This document shows, one piece after another, positions 8,829-16,814 of a DNA stretch of 44,935 nucleotides (its first letter is position 1; each line of letters begins with the position of its first letter). Location of the stretch: positions 1 through 44,935 of the forward strand of contig JAEZIB010000064.1 in NCBI GenBank assembly GCA_023416275.1, read 5' to 3'. A program made the position numbers and the translations under genes. The notes under the pieces are model-generated. The model was not told the DNA's origin. It worked only from the letters and a program-made list of their open reading frames with translations, and did no database searches. This DNA comes from Bacillota bacterium (lineage in GTDB: Bacteria; Bacillota; Clostridia; Acetivibrionales; DSM-1351).

Positions 8829-10298
8829 ATGAAAAAGATAACAAATCAAGTTATGCTGATCACATATGCAGATAGTATGGGTGGCAATTTACGAGAATTA
8901 TATGAAATACTGGATGAATATTTTGAGGGAGTAGTAGGAGGTGTACATATTCTTCCTTTTTATCCTTCATCAGGAGATAGAGGCTTTGCGGTGATTAACT
9001 ATGATAGTGTAGATTCTGCTTTTGGCAATTGGGAGGATATAAGAAAATTTTCTGAAAAGTACTATCTGATGGCAGATTTTATGATTAACCATGTGTCCAT
9101 ACGCAGTGAGGAGTTTTTGGACTACATGAAAAACGGTGATGATTCAATATATCGAGATATGTTTATCCATTGGGATAAATTCTGGTCAAGCGGTGAGCCT
9201 AGTGAGAAAGAAATGGAGGCTCTTTATCGTCGCAAGTTGCACGGACCTTATAAAGAATTTACACGTGAAGATGGCAAGGTTGTAAAGATATGGAATACGT
9301 TCTTTGAGGAGCAGGTAGACATTGATCCTTGGGCTACGGTTACACAAGAATATTATGAACGAAATCTTGGACGTTTAGCTGAGTATGTACCTCTTATTCG
9401 TTTTGATGCTTTTGCCTATGCTTCAAAAAGGCCAGGAACAAGTTGTTTTTTTGTTGAACCTGAAGTTTGGGAGGTGTTGGACATAGGTATGAAACCTCTC
9501 AGACGCAAAAATGTCGAAATGTTACCTGAAATACATGAAAATTATAAAATTCAATTAAAAATGGCTGATAAAGGACATTGGGTTTATGATTTTGCTCTTC
9601 CCATGCTGCTTTTACATGGTTTGATGACAGGGAGAACCGATCGTTTGATTAATTGGCTGAAAATTTGTCCTAGAAAACAGTTCACCACTTTGGATACCCA
9701 TGATGGCATCGGTGTTGTAGATGTAGCAGGGTTATTGGAAGATGATGAAATTGATCTTGTTAGAGAGCGCGTCAACCGCAAAACAGAAGAGAGTCAAAAA
9801 TATATCAATATACCTGCGGGCTTTGTAAAAATGTCAGGTGCTAAAGCAAAGCAGTACCAACTGATGTGTACCTATTATTCAGCTCTTGATGAGAATGATG
9901 CTGCATATCTTCTTGCTCGAATTGTACAGCTGTATGCTCCTGGTATTCCTCAAGTCTACTATGTTGGCTTGCTCGCTGGCGAGAATGACATAGATGCAGT
10001 TAAAAACATTGGCGAAGCTCGGAGCATTAACCGCCATAATTATACTAAAGAAGAAATCACTGAATGTATAAAGTCTTCTCTGGTTCAGCGAATGTTTGAA
10101 ATTATGCGTTTTAGAAACACCTATCCGGCATTTGATGGTGAGATTATGATTAATGATCAAACAGAAAATGGGGTTTTAGTGGTTACATGGCAAAAAGACA
10201 AGTACTGTACAACGTTATATGCTGATTTTAGAACTAAAGAATATTGTATAAATTATAGAAATGATGCTGGTGAGGATCAAACATTGTTCCATTCATAA
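8829..10298 (+). CDS. GH13_18 sucrose-phosphorylase-like glycoside phosphorylase
   Basis: The 489-residue protein starts TYADSMGGNL and carries the GH13 subfamily 18 motifs. Asp193 in IRFDAFAYASK is the nucleophile, Glu234 in EMLPEIHENY the acid/base, and Asp292 in LDTHDGIG the transition-state stabiliser; DINRH appears as SINRH. Sucrose phosphorylase makes glucose-1-phosphate and fructose from sucrose and phosphate in the cytoplasm. The loop that in the Bifidobacterium enzyme reads LDLYQ (Asp342, Tyr344, from memory) reads AKQYQ here, so the acidic residue is Lys341. The acceptor may therefore be a phosphorylated or acidic compound, such as fructose-6-phosphate or glycerate, instead of plain fructose. 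The SD is aaggagaagg. It is the only sugar-cleaving enzyme of the locus. Confidence 0.82.
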   Translation: MKKITNQVMLITYADSMGGNLRELYEILDEYFEGVVGGVHILPFYPSSGDRGFAVINYDSVDSAFGNWEDIRKFSEKYYLMADFMINHVSIRSEEFLDYMKNGDDSIYRDMFIHWDKFWSSGEPSEKEMEALYRRKLHGPYKEFTREDGKVVKIWNTFFEEQVDIDPWATVTQEYYERNLGRLAEYVPLIRFDAFAYASKRPGTSCFFVEPEVWEVLDIGMKPLRRKNVEMLPEIHENYKIQLKMADKGHWVYDFALPMLLLHGLMTGRTDRLINWLKICPRKQFTTLDTHDGIGVVDVAGLLEDDEIDLVRERVNRKTEESQKYINIPAGFVKMSGAKAKQYQLMCTYYSALDENDAAYLLARIVQLYAPGIPQVYYVGLLAGENDIDAVKNIGEARSINRHNYTKEEITECIKSSLVQRMFEIMRFRNTYPAFDGEIMINDQTENGVLVVTWQKDKYCTTLYADFRTKEYCINYRNDAGEDQTLFHS

Positions 10299-10302
10299 AT
10301 AT

Positions 10303-10352
10303 GTCCATGTCCCACATTCTACACAAAACTAAATGACAGAAATGACATGGAC
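10303..10352. repeat. Inverted repeat after the phosphorylase gene
   Basis: GTCCATGTC at 10303-10311 pairs perfectly with GACATGGAC at 10344-10352, with a 32-base loop. It lies just after the phosphorylase stop and before the LacI promoter. It could end transcription weakly (no T-run) or act as a binding site for a regulator. Confidence 0.35.
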
Positions 10353-10430
10353 TCGGCACCTCATCTAACTGTACTAGTCATTTCTTTCAACCTTTATACT
10401 ATTAGCATGTGTTTTAATTCAACATAATGA

Positions 10431-10460
10431 TTGTAAGTTTTTATTAGCTTATAGTATAAT
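10431..10460 (+). promoter_or_regulatory. Sigma-A type promoter of the LacI-family gene
   Basis: TTGTAA (10431-10436), an 18-base spacer and TATAAT (10455-10460) fit a vegetative promoter. Transcription would begin near 10467, leaving about 49 bases before the preferred ATG at 10516. Confidence 0.6.
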
Positions 10461-10515
10461 CACAATAAATGGGAAAATGAATTTACTATTGTATTATACT
10501 TTTGGAGTTGTGTAT

Positions 10516-11550
10516 ATGAAGCATAAAAATGAAGTGAATGCAAAAAAAATAGCAGAATTGACAGGGGTATCATTAAGTACTGTTTCTATAGTATTGAATA
10601 ATAGAGGCGATGAATTTAGAATCTCTGCTAAAACATCCGAAAAGGTTTTAGAGACAGCTAATAGACTTGGGTATCATCCTGTAAAAAGGGAAAAACATAA
10701 GACAAAAAAATCGAATAAGTCATTGATATGTATATTTTTGCCTAATGATTTGGACGCAAGTCCCATAGGTCAATTTCTTGAAAATGTTATTAAATACTTA
10801 CATGATCAGAAATTACAATATGAAATAATTTTATTTCCATATGAATCAGGAAAACTTAAGGAAAAAGCAGCGTGGATTAGCAAAGAATTTATTTTAGGCG
10901 CTGTTTTAATGGCCCTTACCGAAGACGATATAAAATTTATCGAAAACAGTAGTTTCAATGTTCCTGTGGTTTTATACAACCGTACCGCAAAAGGTTACTG
11001 TTCTGTGCTCAATGATGATTACTCTTTGGGAAGCAAGGCTATGAATCATTTTATTAAGCGTGGGCACACTCGATTTGCTATTATATCACCAGGCTATTCA
11101 AGTAGGGCGCTTAGTCTTAGAGGTGTAGGCTATATGGACAGATTTAGAAGCCAAAATTTCAATCCCGATGTTGAGGCATTTATACATCCTACTATTTTTA
11201 ATGAAGCTAATGATATGGGTGGATATGAAGCAATGCAGCATTTAATAAAATCAGAAAAAATGCCAACAGCAATTTTTGTTCTGGCAGACAATATGGTGAG
11301 CGGAGTTGTGCGCTGTATTAAAGATTATGGATTAGAGGTTCCAAGAGATATTGAAATCATATCTTATGGAAATAAAGCTATCAATTACATTATTAAGCCT
11401 AGTATTACAAGTTTTGCTCCTCCACTTGAGCAAATGAGTTGCAACTGCATTAAAATTTTACACAGTGCTATTGTCAGTGGAACTTTGGTGGATAGTGTCA
11501 AACTTAGCTTTGAGGCTGAATGTATTTTTCGAGAGAGTTGTCCAGAATAA
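10516..11550 (+). CDS. LacI-family transcriptional regulator
   Basis: The 344-residue protein has an N-terminal LacI helix-turn-helix (KKIAELTGVSLSTVSIVLNN, then the hinge-region GYHP) and a periplasmic-binding-protein-like sensor domain. The ATG at 10516 has ggag 8 bases upstream; an earlier in-frame ATG at 10477 would add 13 hydrophobic residues, has no SD, and lies only about 10 bases from the predicted transcription start. It has its own promoter and sits between the phosphorylase and the last esterase, so it probably controls this locus in response to a sugar or its phosphate. I could not identify a convincing operator. Confidence 0.85.
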   Translation: MKHKNEVNAKKIAELTGVSLSTVSIVLNNRGDEFRISAKTSEKVLETANRLGYHPVKREKHKTKKSNKSLICIFLPNDLDASPIGQFLENVIKYLHDQKLQYEIILFPYESGKLKEKAAWISKEFILGAVLMALTEDDIKFIENSSFNVPVVLYNRTAKGYCSVLNDDYSLGSKAMNHFIKRGHTRFAIISPGYSSRALSLRGVGYMDRFRSQNFNPDVEAFIHPTIFNEANDMGGYEAMQHLIKSEKMPTAIFVLADNMVSGVVRCIKDYGLEVPRDIEIISYGNKAINYIIKPSITSFAPPLEQMSCNCIKILHSAIVSGTLVDSVKLSFEAECIFRESCPE

Positions 11551-11617
11551 AGTATCAAGGTTCATTCCTATATTAAAGATGCGATAATAAAATGCAATAA
11601 TAGACGGAGGAATTTAT

Positions 11618-12550
11618 ATGAAACGAGTTGAACATATATTACCGGAATTAAGAAAGTTAATGGAAGGTTTTCCGATTGTTGATTTACGGAATCCTGAGAT
11701 TCCAGAGGATTTTGAGATTCCACATATTGAAAAGTCACCGCTTGTAAAGACTGTCGTTCTTAGTATTCCAGGCCCAGAGTCCGAACTCAAGGTTAAAATA
11801 TATGAACCTGCAAACAGAACGGGAAATAGGTTGCCAGCGTTGCTATGGATTCATGGCGGTGGTTATGTACTGGGAGATCCGGATATAGATGATGGTTTGT
11901 GTGAGCAGTTTGTACTTGAAGCTAATTGCGTCACTGTATCAATTGATTATCGTTTGGCACCGCAGAACCCATATCCAGCTGCTATTGAAGATTGTTATGC
12001 AGGACTAAAGTGGATGGTGACTCAGGCTGATGATTTAAATATTGATATTTCAAGAATTGCAGTTGCAGGTGCAAGTGCAGGTGGAGGACTAACAGCTGCT
12101 TTATCTCTTCTTGCTCGTGATAGGGGAGAACTGAAAATTGCATTTCAAATGCCATTGTATCCAATGATTGATGATCGTAATATTACACCTTCAAGTTATG
12201 AGATAAATAAAGAAAATTTTCCAAAGTTATGGAATCGTGAACAAAACAGATTAGCTTGGAGCATGTACCTTGGAGACACTGCGGCTGACGAGGTAACACC
12301 TTATGCTGCACCTGCTAGAGCTAGAGACTTGACAGGACTGCCACCCACATATACCTGTATAGGTGTATTGGATCTTTTCAGAGATGAGACTATAGAATAT
12401 GTTACACGATTAGCACAGGCAGATGTGCCTGTAGAATTCCATCTCTATCCCGGCTGCTATCATGGTTTCGAAACGATATTTAAAGATACTGAAATCAGTA
12501 GACAGGCTAGGAATGAATACATTAAAGCGTTAGCTCATGCTTTAAAATAA
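11618..12550 (+). CDS. HSL-family alpha/beta hydrolase (esterase)
   Basis: The 310-residue protein is of the hormone-sensitive-lipase type (PF07859). The HGGG motif WIHGGGYVLGD is at about 78-86, Ser153 lies in GASAGGG, Asp252 in GVLDLFRDE and His282 in YPGCYHGFE, so the catalytic triad is complete. The SD acggagg is close to the ATG. It lacks a signal peptide. It follows the LacI gene by 67 bases and may be co-transcribed with it. It is the third esterase family in this locus, which suggests several different acyl groups or positions must be removed. HSL-type enzymes often prefer short acyl chains; the substrate is unknown. Confidence 0.85.
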   Translation: MKRVEHILPELRKLMEGFPIVDLRNPEIPEDFEIPHIEKSPLVKTVVLSIPGPESELKVKIYEPANRTGNRLPALLWIHGGGYVLGDPDIDDGLCEQFVLEANCVTVSIDYRLAPQNPYPAAIEDCYAGLKWMVTQADDLNIDISRIAVAGASAGGGLTAALSLLARDRGELKIAFQMPLYPMIDDRNITPSSYEINKENFPKLWNREQNRLAWSMYLGDTAADEVTPYAAPARARDLTGLPPTYTCIGVLDLFRDETIEYVTRLAQADVPVEFHLYPGCYHGFETIFKDTEISRQARNEYIKALAHALK

Positions 12551-12764
12551 TTAATTACGATTTGGGTGATAAGTAATATTCAATAAAAGAAAATGATGGA
12601 GTTATAGTTATGGGGATTAAAGTATAGGCTTTCCTTTAATGATAATTATTTATTACCAGCATTGAACTCTGATATATTGAGATCACAAGACTGTGTAAGC
12701 AAAATAGTAGTAAGCATAAATATATATAAGTGGAATACTATTTATTATATAATAGGTTTTAAAA

Positions 12765-12800
12765 GACAGATAATATCGGTAAATTCCGATATTATCTGTC
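12765..12800. promoter_or_regulatory. Perfect 15-bp inverted repeat upstream of the VOC gene
   Basis: GACAGATAATATCGG (12765-12779), loop taaatt, CCGATATTATCTGTC (12786-12800). A TATAAT at 12748-12753 lies just upstream, so the repeat would fall at the start of the transcript or act as an operator. On the + strand no T-run follows. On the - strand cttttaaaacc follows, but no - strand gene needs a terminator there. The 12551-12855 gap holds nothing else I recognise. Confidence 0.55.
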
Positions 12801-12855
12801 ATATGTACTTTCGGGGATAATAAAAGTATGATAGTTAGTATAAGGAGGAAAAACA

Positions 12856-13242
12856 ATGAAATCCTACATAACACATGTAGCACTTTACGTCAAAGATATT
12901 GAAAGAGCCAGAGCATTTTATGTGAAATATTTTGATGGAAAAAGTAATGATAAATATATAAATTCAAAAGGCTTTCAGAGCTATTTCATTACATTTTCTT
13001 CAGGTGCTAGAATGGAAATAATGGCACATAATGAATTAGTGCTTCGTGAAAATATGGATAAGGTTAACGGATGGAGTCATATAGCCTTTTCTGTGGGAAG
13101 TGAAGAAAATGTTCGTATACTGACAGAGAAAATTGTAGCCGATGGTTATGAATTATTAAGTCCAGTGAGACGTACAGGAGATGGCTACTATGAAAGCTGT
13201 GTTTCAGACCCAGAAGGCAACCGTGTTGAGATAACAGTGTGA
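12856..13242 (+). CDS. VOC-family protein (glyoxalase/bleomycin-resistance fold)
   Basis: The 128-residue protein has the paired beta-alpha-beta-beta-beta modules of the vicinal oxygen chelate superfamily. It starts YITHVALYVKDIERARAFY and the second half has GWSHIAFSV and ends DPEGNRVEITV. Candidate metal ligands are His8 and His76 (approximate numbering), plus the Glu in NRVEI. The SD aaggagg is well placed. It is a cytoplasmic enzyme of lactoylglutathione-lyase-like type; the substrate cannot be deduced. It stands alone between long non-coding stretches. Confidence 0.82.
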   Translation: MKSYITHVALYVKDIERARAFYVKYFDGKSNDKYINSKGFQSYFITFSSGARMEIMAHNELVLRENMDKVNGWSHIAFSVGSEENVRILTEKIVADGYELLSPVRRTGDGYYESCVSDPEGNRVEITV

Positions 13243-13246
13243 CTAA

Positions 13247-13420
13247 TCAAAATACCATACAGCAATTGTTCATTCTGCTGAAGCTAGAGATTTTAAGCTG
13301 TGAATGAAAGCAATCTCCATTCTGCGCATCATCTGTAATTACGTATTCTCCATCACAATTAAATATAATTCCACCATTTCTTGTTGCGACTGAATCCTTG
13401 CTTAACTGCATTCCAGCCAT
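13247..13420 (-). CDS. Possible 57-residue small protein or gene remnant
   Basis: An ATG at 13420 on the - strand opens a 57-codon frame (starting MAGMQLSKDSVATRNGG, ending NCCMVF) that stops 5 bases past the end of the convergent VOC gene. The SD is weak. The composition (NGGIIFNCDGEYVITDDAQNG) looks protein-like, unlike random AT-rich sequence. I do not recognise it. It may be the tail of a decayed gene. Confidence 0.25.
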   Translation of the reverse strand: MAGMQLSKDSVATRNGGIIFNCDGEYVITDDAQNGDCFHSQLKISSFSRMNNCCMVF

Positions 13421-14245
13421 ATTTCAATACCTATATTTAGTCTTCCACAATTAATATAGAGTAATTTAAAGTTTCAATGGGGTTATCAGCTTCAGTTACA
13501 GGAGGATAATTGACCCTTGTTTGCAATTATACTTTACTGCTCTCTTTGAAGCTGATGGTTATTTAAAATATAATCTTCTTTAGATTTAAGTTCCTTTTAA
13601 ATAGATTTTGAGCTTTGTCGGTAATGAGCAAAGCGTCTGTTATATACCTTTCTATTAGCCAAGCTGTCACTATATTCAAAATATCGCATAAAAAATTTGA
13701 AAGCTCTTGGTAATAATTATTGGTCATAATTATTAGAAGCAGTCATTTTATTGCCGGCGATTTTTAGTAATTTTGACATGGCAGGAATACCATTAAATTT
13801 CAGTACTTTTATAATGTAAATACAAAAGGGAAATAATGGAAAATTGAAGCGCTTTTGTGATAGACTTATTACACACTCGAAATTATAATGTGTACAAACA
13901 TGGTGCATTTTCGAACAACAAAATGTACAAGTGTATTTTACGGTTTACAGGTGGTTGGAGCTGTATATAAAGACAGCGTAGTTCAGACTCCAAAACCAAC
14001 TTTGTGCAAACATGGTGGATTTTCAAGTGCTAAAGTCTACAAGTGACTTTTTGACAGTATAGACATAAAGCGCAAACATGGGTATGCTCAAATGGAAGTG
14101 GGAGGTTAGTAACTCGAAAACCAACTTTCTGCTAACATAGTGCATTTTCGAGACACAAAATTACAAGTGGTTTTTGTAGGTGTAGTAGAGATTTCTCATA
14201 AAGCTTTACAAAATTTGTGTGCCTAAATAGGACGTGGAGGGTAAG
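13421..14245 (+). repeat. Long non-coding stretch with a short array of R2 repeat units
   Basis: The stretch 13421-13875 shows no recognisable gene. From 13876 three R2 hairpins follow in direct orientation at 13876-13914, 13988-14027 and 14113-14152, spaced 112 and 125 bases. Each is followed by a related tail containing tacaagtg. The third tail ends in gcctaaataggacgtggagg, the SD of the acyltransferase gene. A short unit (gcgcaaacatgggtatgctc near 14071) may be a fourth, decayed copy. The spacing and divergence are not those of a CRISPR array. Confidence 0.6.
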
Positions 14246-15286
14246 ATGCTGATAACTTTAGCTATTTTAGGAGTATATGCATTTATAGCAGTGTATGGGC
14301 TTGCATATACAAAGGATACAATTCATTTTTTTAACAAAGATTATACAACTGTTTTAAAAGGGTTATGTTGCATAATTGTAATTCTAGTTCATATCCCTTA
14401 TGAACACGGAAATGTTGTTCAAAATGCTGCGGGTAGCTTTGGATACATATGCGTGACTTTATTTTTTATGTTTTCTGCATATGGATTAACATGGAGTGTA
14501 AAGAATAAAGAGGGATATCTGAATAATTTTTTTCGCAAACGAGTTTTAGCGCTATTAACACCTTTTATAATTATATGTTTATTAAAATCGATATGTGGTT
14601 TTAAAGCTTTTCATGGTGGAACAAATTTTGTATTTATAATACTTATGTTTTATATTATATTTTATTTATCCCACAAATATATTAGCAAAAAGTACAGAGA
14701 TATAATAATATGTGCATTTGTTATTTTATATAGTTTAGTAGGTCAAATAGCAAATGATTTCTTTGGATTTGAGAATATTATTTTAAAATGGCAAACTGAG
14801 TCCTTGGGCTTTATGTATGGAATAATTTTTGCAAATATAATAGTGCAATTCAAAAAAAAGGCTCAAAAGCACTACGCTGTAAATATTGGAGTATTAGCAG
14901 TAGTATCTGGAACCTTGGGGATTTTATATTTGAAATATAAATATGTCCTTTTTACTGGAGATTATATTTTAAGAATAATTCTGGGTGTTTTTCTAATTAT
15001 GTTATTGTTTACAGTTACAATTCATTTTAGAATGGGCAACGTATTTACTAAATATTTGGGAAAAATTTCATATGAAGTATTCTTATTGCATGGGTTTGTA
15101 ATGAATGTGTTTAATGTTCTGAACCTCAGAGTATCGTCAGGTATGTATATTTTAGTGGTTATCGTTGGAACATTAGTTATGGCAACAGTGCTAAATAAAA
15201 TAGACACACTAATAATCCAAAGGATAACTGATACAACAAAACCATTTTTGCTAAGACAATCTAAGGTAAGTAAAATTGATACTTGA
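14246..15286 (+). CDS. Acyltransferase family 3 membrane protein (OafA/WecH-like)
   Basis: The 346-residue integral membrane protein has about ten hydrophobic segments. The segment KGLCCIIVILVHIPYEHG, with a membrane-embedded His, matches the conserved first-helix region of acyltransferase 3 proteins, and the late segment KISYEVFLLHGFV matches the family's closing motif. Such proteins move an acetyl or other acyl group onto surface polysaccharides or other cell-envelope sugars. The ATG at 14246 is chosen because the in-frame GTG at 14234 overlaps the SD ggagg. The SD region belongs to the preceding R2 repeat tail. It stands alone and is followed by a terminator. Confidence 0.8.
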   Translation: MLITLAILGVYAFIAVYGLAYTKDTIHFFNKDYTTVLKGLCCIIVILVHIPYEHGNVVQNAAGSFGYICVTLFFMFSAYGLTWSVKNKEGYLNNFFRKRVLALLTPFIIICLLKSICGFKAFHGGTNFVFIILMFYIIFYLSHKYISKKYRDIIICAFVILYSLVGQIANDFFGFENIILKWQTESLGFMYGIIFANIIVQFKKKAQKHYAVNIGVLAVVSGTLGILYLKYKYVLFTGDYILRIILGVFLIMLLFTVTIHFRMGNVFTKYLGKISYEVFLLHGFVMNVFNVLNLRVSSGMYILVVIVGTLVMATVLNKIDTLIIQRITDTTKPFLLRQSKVSKIDT

Positions 15287-15376
15287 ATTAGCACATAGCA
15301 GCATTTAATTGATTTTAAGAAAAAGAATATATGTCGAATAAGACAATGTTAATAGGTAATTTGGGTAATTTATTGG

Positions 15377-15409
15377 ATGCAGTCATAAAAATTTGGCTGC
15401 ATTTTTTAT
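15377..15409 (+). terminator. Intrinsic terminator after the acyltransferase gene
   Basis: ATGCAG (15377-15382) pairs with CTGCAT (15397-15402), followed by a T-rich tract. It lies 90 bases beyond the stop. Confidence 0.7.
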
Positions 15410-15413
15410 TATA

Positions 15414-15445
15414 TTGTAGAAAAATACAAATTATCTTGGTATAAT
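15414..15445 (+). promoter_or_regulatory. Extended -10 promoter of the diguanylate cyclase gene
   Basis: TGGTATAAT at 15437-15445 is an extended -10 element. The best -35 (TTGTAG, 15414-15419) is 20 bases away, longer than ideal. The leader would be about 145 bases, and I see no c-di-GMP riboswitch in it. Confidence 0.5.
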
Positions 15446-15597
15446 ATAACATATTAAATAAAAATAGTAAATGCAGAATCCTGTAATTTATTAATTAGAA
15501 ATAATGAGGTATAAAGTATGTATATTTTCTTGATATATAGTTGCATATATTAATAATAACATATCACTGAGTTTAGCTATCAGAGAAAGGAAAGTAA

Positions 15598-16677
15598 ATG
15601 GGTTTTCTGACTTTGAAAGGAAATTTACGTAAGGATTATCTTCAGACAAAATATGAGTATTATTCTAAATTTAACCTATGGGTTTTATTTTGTGGGGTCT
15701 TTGCAGACGTGCTTAGCCTTATTTCAGACGGAGTAGTTATTGGAGCTTTTCCCTATGAGACTTTATTCAATAGACTGTGGGTACTTCTTCCTCTAGGGGT
15801 TTTTTTGCTGATAGCCAGAAAGCAAACTAACTATATAGTCATGTTCTGGGTATCATATGGATTACTTTATTTGCTTGTTATCAATAATATATGGCTACTA
15901 ACAATCCTGCCAGACATATCTCATGCTGGGGAAGGCTATATAGAATGGACACTGGCGTTCTTTTTAGTTTCATATGCTACACCTTTTTTGGGTAGCGTAA
16001 TTGCTTGCTGTGGATTGCCTTTACTTATCTACCTTTCAAGTTTTTTTATTGAATATGTAGATTTTAATGGATTTATGGCATTGATGCTTCCATTGATTAC
16101 TGTGTGCATTGTGGCAAACTATGCCATGAACTTAGTCTATTATGACCATTATGAAACTAAGAAGAAATTAGAGAAAGCAAGTGAATGTGACCCACTTACA
16201 GGCCTATATAATAGAAATAAAATGAAGAGTATAACCTCACAAGATGGAAATTTTCTTGCAACAAAAGGTGTTAGTGGCATCTGCTGCCTTTTGATAGATA
16301 TTGATTATTTTAAACGAGTTAATGATGAATTTGGGCACGAGGCTGGAGACGTATTGCTTAGACAGGTATCAGAAATATTGAGTTCATGTGTTAGGGATAG
16401 CGATATCGTAATACGTTGGGGAGGAGAAGAGTTTTTTGTACTGCTATATGAATGTGATAAGCAGCAGGCAGAATTTGTTGCCGAAAGAATTAGAGAATCA
16501 GTGGAAAACTTAGCTAGCATAACAGTATCTATAGGTGTGGCTGTACATAACGGGAAAAGTTGGGAAGAATCGGTGAATCATGCTGATTTGGCCCTCTATA
16601 GAGCAAAAGATAGAGGCAGAAATAAAGTGGTTATATTTAGTGAGAGAGAATTTTCTGAAAGTGAAATTATACATTAA
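15598..16677 (+). CDS. Membrane-bound GGDEF diguanylate cyclase
   Basis: The 359-residue protein has about six membrane segments in residues 25-180, then a GGDEF domain. The active-site motif is intact (GGEEF at 275-279), with the preceding metal/nucleotide part DIDYFKRVNDEFGHEAGD. An RxxD inhibitory site (Arg266-Asp269) lies five residues before it, so product feedback is expected. It should make c-di-GMP from two GTP at the membrane in response to an unknown signal sensed by the membrane part. The SD is agaaagga before the ATG. No partner phosphodiesterase or receptor is visible nearby. Confidence 0.9.
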   Translation: MGFLTLKGNLRKDYLQTKYEYYSKFNLWVLFCGVFADVLSLISDGVVIGAFPYETLFNRLWVLLPLGVFLLIARKQTNYIVMFWVSYGLLYLLVINNIWLLTILPDISHAGEGYIEWTLAFFLVSYATPFLGSVIACCGLPLLIYLSSFFIEYVDFNGFMALMLPLITVCIVANYAMNLVYYDHYETKKKLEKASECDPLTGLYNRNKMKSITSQDGNFLATKGVSGICCLLIDIDYFKRVNDEFGHEAGDVLLRQVSEILSSCVRDSDIVIRWGGEEFFVLLYECDKQQAEFVAERIRESVENLASITVSIGVAVHNGKSWEESVNHADLALYRAKDRGRNKVVIFSEREFSESEIIH

Positions 16678-16814
16678 TTTGCACAAATTTGAACAAATAG
16701 ATATAATTCTTTTATAAGTTTATTTTAGTCAAAACGAATATTGTTAGCTAAATATGAGTTAATTATATTATGCATTTTTTGTAGCTATTATATGGAATAG
16801 TAGGAGGACCTATA

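Noticed and set aside
10298..10516. LacI-type operator around the regulator promoter
   Set aside because: No palindrome with a central CG was found; the 9-bp inverted repeat at 10303-10352 has a loop too long for a LacI half-site pair.
12683..12883. 66-codon - strand frame over the VOC start
   Set aside because: It crosses the 15-bp inverted repeat and the VOC start, has no SD, and has low-complexity Ile/Tyr-rich content.
13843..13858. cre-like site gaagcgctttt
   Set aside because: It lacks one base of the cre spacing and is about 390 bases from the next gene, inside repeat-rich sequence.
13717..13908. 63-codon - strand frame in the long gap
   Set aside because: It overlaps an R2 hairpin, has no SD and no recognisable pattern.
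13876..14152. CRISPR-like spacing of repeats
   Set aside because: Only three units, spacing over 100 bases, repeats strongly diverged, the same repeat occurs singly elsewhere, and no cas genes.
15452..15597. c-di-GMP riboswitch ahead of the diguanylate cyclase
   Set aside because: The conserved GEMM motif elements are absent.
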